DNA of 64,000 nucleotides. It comes from Mycolicibacterium neoaurum. GTDB lineage: Bacteria; Actinomycetota; Actinomycetes; Mycobacteriales; Mycobacteriaceae. Made by a program: the position numbers and the translations under genes. The stretch is taken from NCBI RefSeq assembly GCF_036946495.1, contig NZ_JAQIIX010000002.1:4092001-4156000 (forward strand). The letters are read 5' to 3'. Shown here piece after piece: positions 59,692 to 64,000 of this stretch. The stretch's first letter is position 1. The number at the start of each line of letters is the position of its first letter. The notes below the pieces were generated by a model. It was not told where the DNA came from, did not search any database, and saw only the letters and a program-made list of their open reading frames with translations.

Positions 59692-62600
59692 ATGGGTATC
59701 AAAGTGGCGCTGGAACATCGGACCAGCTACACGTTCGACCGGTTGGTGGACATCCACCCGCATGTCGTCCGTCTCCGTCCGGCACCGCATTCGCGTACTC
59801 CCATCGAGGCCTACTCCCTGCAGGTCGAACCGGCTGACCACTTCATCAACTGGCAGCAGGATGCGTTCGGAAACTTCCTGGCCCGCCTGGTGTTCCCCGA
59901 CCGCGCGCGCAGCCTGACCATCACCGTCGGGTTGATCGCCGACCTGAAGGTCATCAACCCGTTCGACTTCTTCATCGAGGAATGGGCCGAGCACTTCCCG
60001 TTCCGCTACCCCAAGGAGCTGCTGGCCGATCTCGAACCCTATCTGCGCCCGGTCGACGAGTCCGAAGAGGGTTCCGGCCCTGGCGAACTCGTCCGGAAAT
60101 GGGTGAAGAACCTCACCATCGCCGAGGGCACCCGCACCATCGACTTCCTGGTCAACCTCAATGCGGCCGTGCGCGCCGATGTCGGCTACAGCGTGCGGAT
60201 GGAACCCGGTGTGCAGACCCCGGACCATACGCTGCGCACCGGGATCGGCTCATGCCGCGACTCGGCCTGGTTGCTGGTCTCCATCCTGCGCCAGCTCGGG
60301 TTGGCCGCGCGGTTCGTCTCGGGGTACCTGGTGCAGCTGGCCTCCGATGTCGAGGCCCTCGACGGCCCGTCGGGACCCGCGGCCGATTTCACCGACCTGC
60401 ATGCCTGGACCGAGGTGTTCATCCCCGGTGCCGGGTGGATCGGATTGGACCCCACCTCGGCACTGTTCGCCGGGGAGGGCCACATCCCGCTGTCGGCCAC
60501 CCCACACCCGGAATCGGCCGCGCCCATCACCGGGGCCATCGGGCCGGCCGAGGCCACCCTGGATTTCAGCAACGTGGTGACCCGCATCCACGAGGACCCC
60601 CGCGTCACTCTGCCCTATACCGAGCAGTCCTGGGCAGCCATAAACGCACTCGGCGAACAGGTCGACGCGCGGCTGGCGGCCGGTGATGTCCGGCTCACCG
60701 TCGGCGGTGAACCCACCTTCGTCTCGGTGGACAACCAGACCGATCCGGAGTGGACCACCGCCGCGGACGGGCCGCACAAGCGCGAGCGCGCGTCGGTGCT
60801 CGCCGAACGGTTGCGCCGGGTCTGGGCACCCAACGGACTGGTGCAACGCAGCCAGGGGAAGTGGTATCCGGGAGAGCCGTTGCCGCGCTGGCAGATCGGA
60901 CTGCTGTGGCGCACCGACGGGGAACCGCTGTGGAACGACCCGGCCCTGCTGGCCGATCCGTGGGCCGACCCCAAGCCCGATCCGGCGCCCGAGGGGGCCG
61001 ATGCCCAGCTGTTGGCCGCCGTCGCCGACGGGTTGACCCTGCCCGCCCGACAGGTGCGGCCCGCATACGAGGACCCGCTGAGCCGGCTCGCCGGCGCCGT
61101 CCGCCAACCCGCCGGTGACCCGGTCGAGGAAGCCGACGATCTTGCGAACGACGACCCGGCCCGCCGGGCTGCGCTGCTGGCCAGGCTCGACGAGCCCGTC
61201 GTCGAGCCGGCCGCCCACGTCCTGCCGTTGCACCGCCGAGCCGACGATTCCGGTTGGGCGAGTGCGGATTGGACCTTGCGGCGCGGCCGGATCGTTTTGC
61301 TGGAAGGTGATTCGCCCGCCGGTCTGCGGTTGCCGCTGAACTCGATCAGCTGGCGGCCCCCGCAGCCGACCTTCGCCACCGATCCGCTGGGCCCACGCGG
61401 CGGACTGGCCCGCGGGCCGGCCCGCCAGGCCCAAGCGCCGGTCGAGGACGCCGAGACCGCACCGCCGACGGCGCTGGTCGCCGAGATCCGCGACGGACTG
61501 CTGTACGTTTTCCTGCCGCCCACCGATGCCCTCGAGCATTTCGTCGACCTGGTCGCCCGGGTCGAGGCGGCGGCCGCGGCCATCGAGACCCCGGTGGTCA
61601 TCGAGGGTTACGGGCCCCCCGACGACGGACGGCTGACGTCGATGTCGGTGACCCCGGACCCCGGTGTCATCGAAGTCAACGTCGCGCCGACACGCAGTTT
61701 CGCCGAACAGCGGGCACAACTGGAGACGCTCTACAACGAGGCGCGGCTGGCGCGGCTGTCCACCGAATCCTTCGACGTGGACGGCAGCCACGGCGGTACC
61801 GGCGGCGGGAACCACATCACCCTCGGCGGGGTCACGCCGGCGGACTCGCCGCTGCTGCGCAGGCCCGATCTGTTGGTCTCGCTGCTGACCTACTGGCAGC
61901 GTCACCCAGCGCTGTCGTATCTGTTCGCCGGGCGATTCATCGGCACCACCTCGCAGGCGCCGCGTGTCGACGAGGGCCGCAGCGAAGCGCTCTACGAACT
62001 GGAGATCGCGTTCGCCGAGATCGACCGGCTGGCCCAGGAGGGTGCCGCGCAAGCCTGGGTCACCGATCGGGCGCTCCGGCACCTGCTGACCGATATCACC
62101 GGTAACACCCACCGCGCCGAGTTCTGCATCGACAAGCTCTACAGCCCGGACAGCCCGCGTGGTCGGTTGGGGCTGCTGGAACTGCGCGGGTTCGAGATGC
62201 CGCCGCACTATCAGATGGCGATGGTGCAGTCGCTACTGGTGCGGGCGCTGGTCGCGCGATTCTGGGACGAGCCGCTGCGCGCCCCGCTGATCCGCCACGG
62301 GGCGAACCTGCACGGCAGATACCTGTTACCGCACTTCCTCATTCACGATATCGCCGATGTCGCCGCCGACCTGCGTGAGCACGGAATCGACTTCGACACC
62401 AGCTGGCTGGACCCGTTCACCGAGTTCCGTTTTCCGCGCATCGGCACCGCGGTGTTCGACGGCGTGGAGATCGAACTGCGCGGCGCCATCGAACCGTGGA
62501 ATGTCCTCGGCGAGGAGTCCACCGCGGGCGGTACCGCCCGCTATGTCGACTCCTCGGTGGAGCGCGTCCAGGTGCGCCTGGTGGGCGCGGACCGCAATCG

Positions 62601-63006
62601 TTATATCGTCACCGTCAACGGTCATCCGGTGCCGCTGCTGGCGACCGACAAGGCCGATATCCAGGTCGGTGGTGTTCGCTACCGCGCCTGGCAGCCGCCC
62701 AGCGCCCTGCACCCGACCATCACCGTCGACGGACCGCTGCGCTTCGAACTGGTCGACGCCGTCTCGGGAGTGTCCCGCGGTGGCTGCACCTATCACATCG
62801 CGCACCCGGGCGGCCGTTCCTATGAGCGTCCGCCGATCAACGCGGTGGAGGCCGAATCGCGCCGGGGGCGCCGGTTCGAGGCGACCGGATTCACCCCGGG
62901 CCGGGTCGATCTGGCCGCTCTGCGGGAGAAGCAGGCGCGCCAATCCACCGATATGGGCGCGCCAGGGATTCTGGACCTCCGCCGGGTGCGTACCGTGCTG
63001 CGGTGA
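59692..63006 (+). CDS. transglutaminase-like/DUF2126 protein (Rv2566-like)
   Basis: 1104 residues from ATG 59692 (GTG 59689 in frame). N-terminal bacterial transglutaminase-like domain: MGIKVALEHRTSYTFDRLV start, catalytic cysteine in GIGSCRDSAWL (near residue 188), histidine in DLHAWTEVF (near 236) and aspartate in GLDPTS (near 253). The large C-terminal DUF2126 region includes RLTVGGEPTFVSVDN and GGNHITLGG. Genomes often group it with circularly permuted ATP-grasp and alpha-E proteins. It overlaps the next gene by one base. Confidence 0.92.
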   Translation: MGIKVALEHRTSYTFDRLVDIHPHVVRLRPAPHSRTPIEAYSLQVEPADHFINWQQDAFGNFLARLVFPDRARSLTITVGLIADLKVINPFDFFIEEWAEHFPFRYPKELLADLEPYLRPVDESEEGSGPGELVRKWVKNLTIAEGTRTIDFLVNLNAAVRADVGYSVRMEPGVQTPDHTLRTGIGSCRDSAWLLVSILRQLGLAARFVSGYLVQLASDVEALDGPSGPAADFTDLHAWTEVFIPGAGWIGLDPTSALFAGEGHIPLSATPHPESAAPITGAIGPAEATLDFSNVVTRIHEDPRVTLPYTEQSWAAINALGEQVDARLAAGDVRLTVGGEPTFVSVDNQTDPEWTTAADGPHKRERASVLAERLRRVWAPNGLVQRSQGKWYPGEPLPRWQIGLLWRTDGEPLWNDPALLADPWADPKPDPAPEGADAQLLAAVADGLTLPARQVRPAYEDPLSRLAGAVRQPAGDPVEEADDLANDDPARRAALLARLDEPVVEPAAHVLPLHRRADDSGWASADWTLRRGRIVLLEGDSPAGLRLPLNSISWRPPQPTFATDPLGPRGGLARGPARQAQAPVEDAETAPPTALVAEIRDGLLYVFLPPTDALEHFVDLVARVEAAAAAIETPVVIEGYGPPDDGRLTSMSVTPDPGVIEVNVAPTRSFAEQRAQLETLYNEARLARLSTESFDVDGSHGGTGGGNHITLGGVTPADSPLLRRPDLLVSLLTYWQRHPALSYLFAGRFIGTTSQAPRVDEGRSEALYELEIAFAEIDRLAQEGAAQAWVTDRALRHLLTDITGNTHRAEFCIDKLYSPDSPRGRLGLLELRGFEMPPHYQMAMVQSLLVRALVARFWDEPLRAPLIRHGANLHGRYLLPHFLIHDIADVAADLREHGIDFDTSWLDPFTEFRFPRIGTAVFDGVEIELRGAIEPWNVLGEESTAGGTARYVDSSVERVQVRLVGADRNRYIVTVNGHPVPLLATDKADIQVGGVRYRAWQPPSALHPTITVDGPLRFELVDAVSGVSRGGCTYHIAHPGGRSYERPPINAVEAESRRGRRFEATGFTPGRVDLAALREKQARQSTDMGAPGILDLRRVRTVLR

Positions 63007-64000
63007 TGGTTGTACAAACAGAGATGACGGCACGCGCCGAGGACGTGCTCGCCGGTTACCGGAGCCGCCGCGCCCAACAGGCGTTGTTCGACGTCCGAGG
63101 CACCGTCGGCAACGGATTCGACGAGTTCGTCGACGCCGCGGGCGCCATCCGGCCCGCCTGGCAGGAGCTGGCCGAATGCGTGGCCGAGCGGGGGCGCGAC
63201 GGGCTGGACCGGTTGCGGGTGACCGTGCGCAACCTCGTCGACGATGACGGCATCACCTACGTGCACGTCGACAAGAGCGCCGCGGACACCGCCCCGGACG
63301 GCGGCGTCGCCGAGCCGTGGCATCTGGACGCGCTGCCGCTGCTGATCTCCACCGCCGACTGGGACGCCCTGGAAGCCGGGCTTGTGCAGCGGTCGCGGCT
63401 GCTCGACGCCGTGCTCACCGACCTCTACAGCGCGCGAGTCTCCCTCACCAGCGGGGTGCTGCCCCCGCAACTGCTCTTCGCCCACCCCGCGTATGTGCGG
63501 GCCGCCCACGGTATCGAGGTTCCCGGCAAGCATCAGCTGTTCCTGCACGGTTGTGATGTCAGCCGGGCCGCCGACGGCAGCTTCCGGGCCAACGCCGACT
63601 GGACGCAGGCGCCCTCGGGAGCCGGCTACGCACTCGCGGGTCGTCGGGTCATCGCCCACGCCGCCCCGGACCTCTATGAGCGCATCGCCCCGCGGCCGGC
63701 CTCGCCGTGGGCGCAGGCGCTTCGCCTGGCGCTCATCGACGCGGCACCCGAGGCCGCCGACGAACCCGTGGTGGTCGTGCTCAGTCCGGGTGCGCAATCC
63801 GAGACGGCTTTCGACCAGGCCTATCTGGCAAGCGTTCTCGGTTTCCCGCTGGTGGAGAGTGCCGACCTGGTGGTGCGCGACGGGAAGCTGTGGATGCGGT
63901 CGCTGGGCACCCTCAAACGCGTCGACGTGGTGCTGCGCCGAGTGGATGCCGACTATGTCGACCCGCTGGATTTGCGTGCCGATTCCCGCCTCGGTGTGGT
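63006..64000 (+). CDS. circularly permuted ATP-grasp protein, N-terminal part (Rv2567-like)
   Basis: Open from ATG 63006 to the window edge, 331 codons; ATG 63024 is another possible start. QQALFDVRGTVGNGFDEF, EPWHLDALPLLI and GVLPPQLLFAHPAYVRAAHG match the N-terminal region of CP-ATP-grasp proteins, and LFLHGCDVSRAADGSF and VLGFPLVESADLVVRDGKL follow. The nucleotide-binding part and any alpha-E domain lie beyond the edge. The family is predicted to ligate amide bonds, working with the adjacent transglutaminase-like protein. Confidence 0.88.
   Translation, partial: MVVQTEMTARAEDVLAGYRSRRAQQALFDVRGTVGNGFDEFVDAAGAIRPAWQELAECVAERGRDGLDRLRVTVRNLVDDDGITYVHVDKSAADTAPDGGVAEPWHLDALPLLISTADWDALEAGLVQRSRLLDAVLTDLYSARVSLTSGVLPPQLLFAHPAYVRAAHGIEVPGKHQLFLHGCDVSRAADGSFRANADWTQAPSGAGYALAGRRVIAHAAPDLYERIAPRPASPWAQALRLALIDAAPEAADEPVVVVLSPGAQSETAFDQAYLASVLGFPLVESADLVVRDGKLWMRSLGTLKRVDVVLRRVDADYVDPLDLRADSRLGV

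Noticed and set aside
60250..62208. 652-codon minus-strand frame opposite the transglutaminase-like gene
   Set aside because: Shadow frame in a GC-rich gene with intact catalytic residues on the other strand.
1..64000. tRNA or rRNA genes
   Set aside because: No cloverleaf-like or rRNA-like sequence was noticed; a covariance-model search would be needed to be certain.

Overview
This is a high-GC actinobacterial chromosome segment. Gene content and order identify a mycobacterium, most likely a fast-growing Mycolicibacterium-type species. The backbone follows the order known from M. tuberculosis, roughly Rv2617c back to Rv2566: thrS, HIT, pgsA, acyltransferase, pimA, Nudix, pdxS, tesB, pdxT, yebC, ruvCAB, gabT, yajC-secD-secF, Rv2585c-like lipoprotein, apt, rel, cyclophilins, glyoxalase II, hisS, Rv2578c-like radical SAM, ypfJ, aspS, and Rv2566/Rv2567-like genes. 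Species assignment from sequence alone is inference. No tRNA, rRNA, CRISPR array, insertion sequence or prophage was seen, and no gene-free stretch exceeds about 230 bases.

Layout. 0-8.3 kb: a minus-strand group (glycogen phosphorylase, phosphoketolase, a 41-residue membrane protein, a truncated Old Yellow Enzyme), then a phosphotransferase-fold protein, a DUF1990 protein, a hotdog thioesterase and a PGPGW membrane protein. 8.4-14.8 kb: thrS and the phosphatidylinositol/PIM lipid operon, whose genes overlap by 4 bases or lie 8 bases apart, closed by a hairpin. 14.8-19.4 kb: PLP synthase (pdxS/pdxT with tesB between), an acyl-CoA dehydrogenase and yebC. 20.4-22.6 kb: ruvCAB behind an SOS box. 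25.3-33.5 kb: yajC-secD-secF, a solute-binding lipoprotein, apt and the bifunctional (p)ppGpp enzyme. 33.6-38.5 kb: two tandem membrane-anchored cyclophilins, glyoxalase II, hisS and dtd.

38.5-43.3 kb holds a complete urea-type ABC transporter operon (urtABCDE) with no urease genes in the window. 44-46.7 kb holds two adjacent genes with SOS boxes on their start regions: a radical-SAM protein and a 13E12-family HNH nuclease. 46.7-51.1 kb is an accessory metabolic block: an Fe/2OG-type dioxygenase, a TetR regulator, a nitrilase-superfamily hydrolase, a four-helix membrane protein and a flavin monooxygenase. 51-59.7 kb holds DinB-like, YpfJ-like, carboxylesterase, SRPBCC, aspS, F420-type reductase, thiolase and condensation-fold acyltransferase genes. 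The right edge is a transglutaminase/DUF2126 protein followed by the start of a circularly permuted ATP-grasp protein.

The most distinctive non-coding features are two tandem repeats. One is an array of five hairpins with GNRA-type loops filling the rel/cyclophilin convergent gap. The other is a 30-base in-frame repeat that gives the lipoprotein gene four equivalent GTG starts. Three LexA/SOS boxes and a recurring -10-to-start spacing that suggests leaderless transcripts are also notable.
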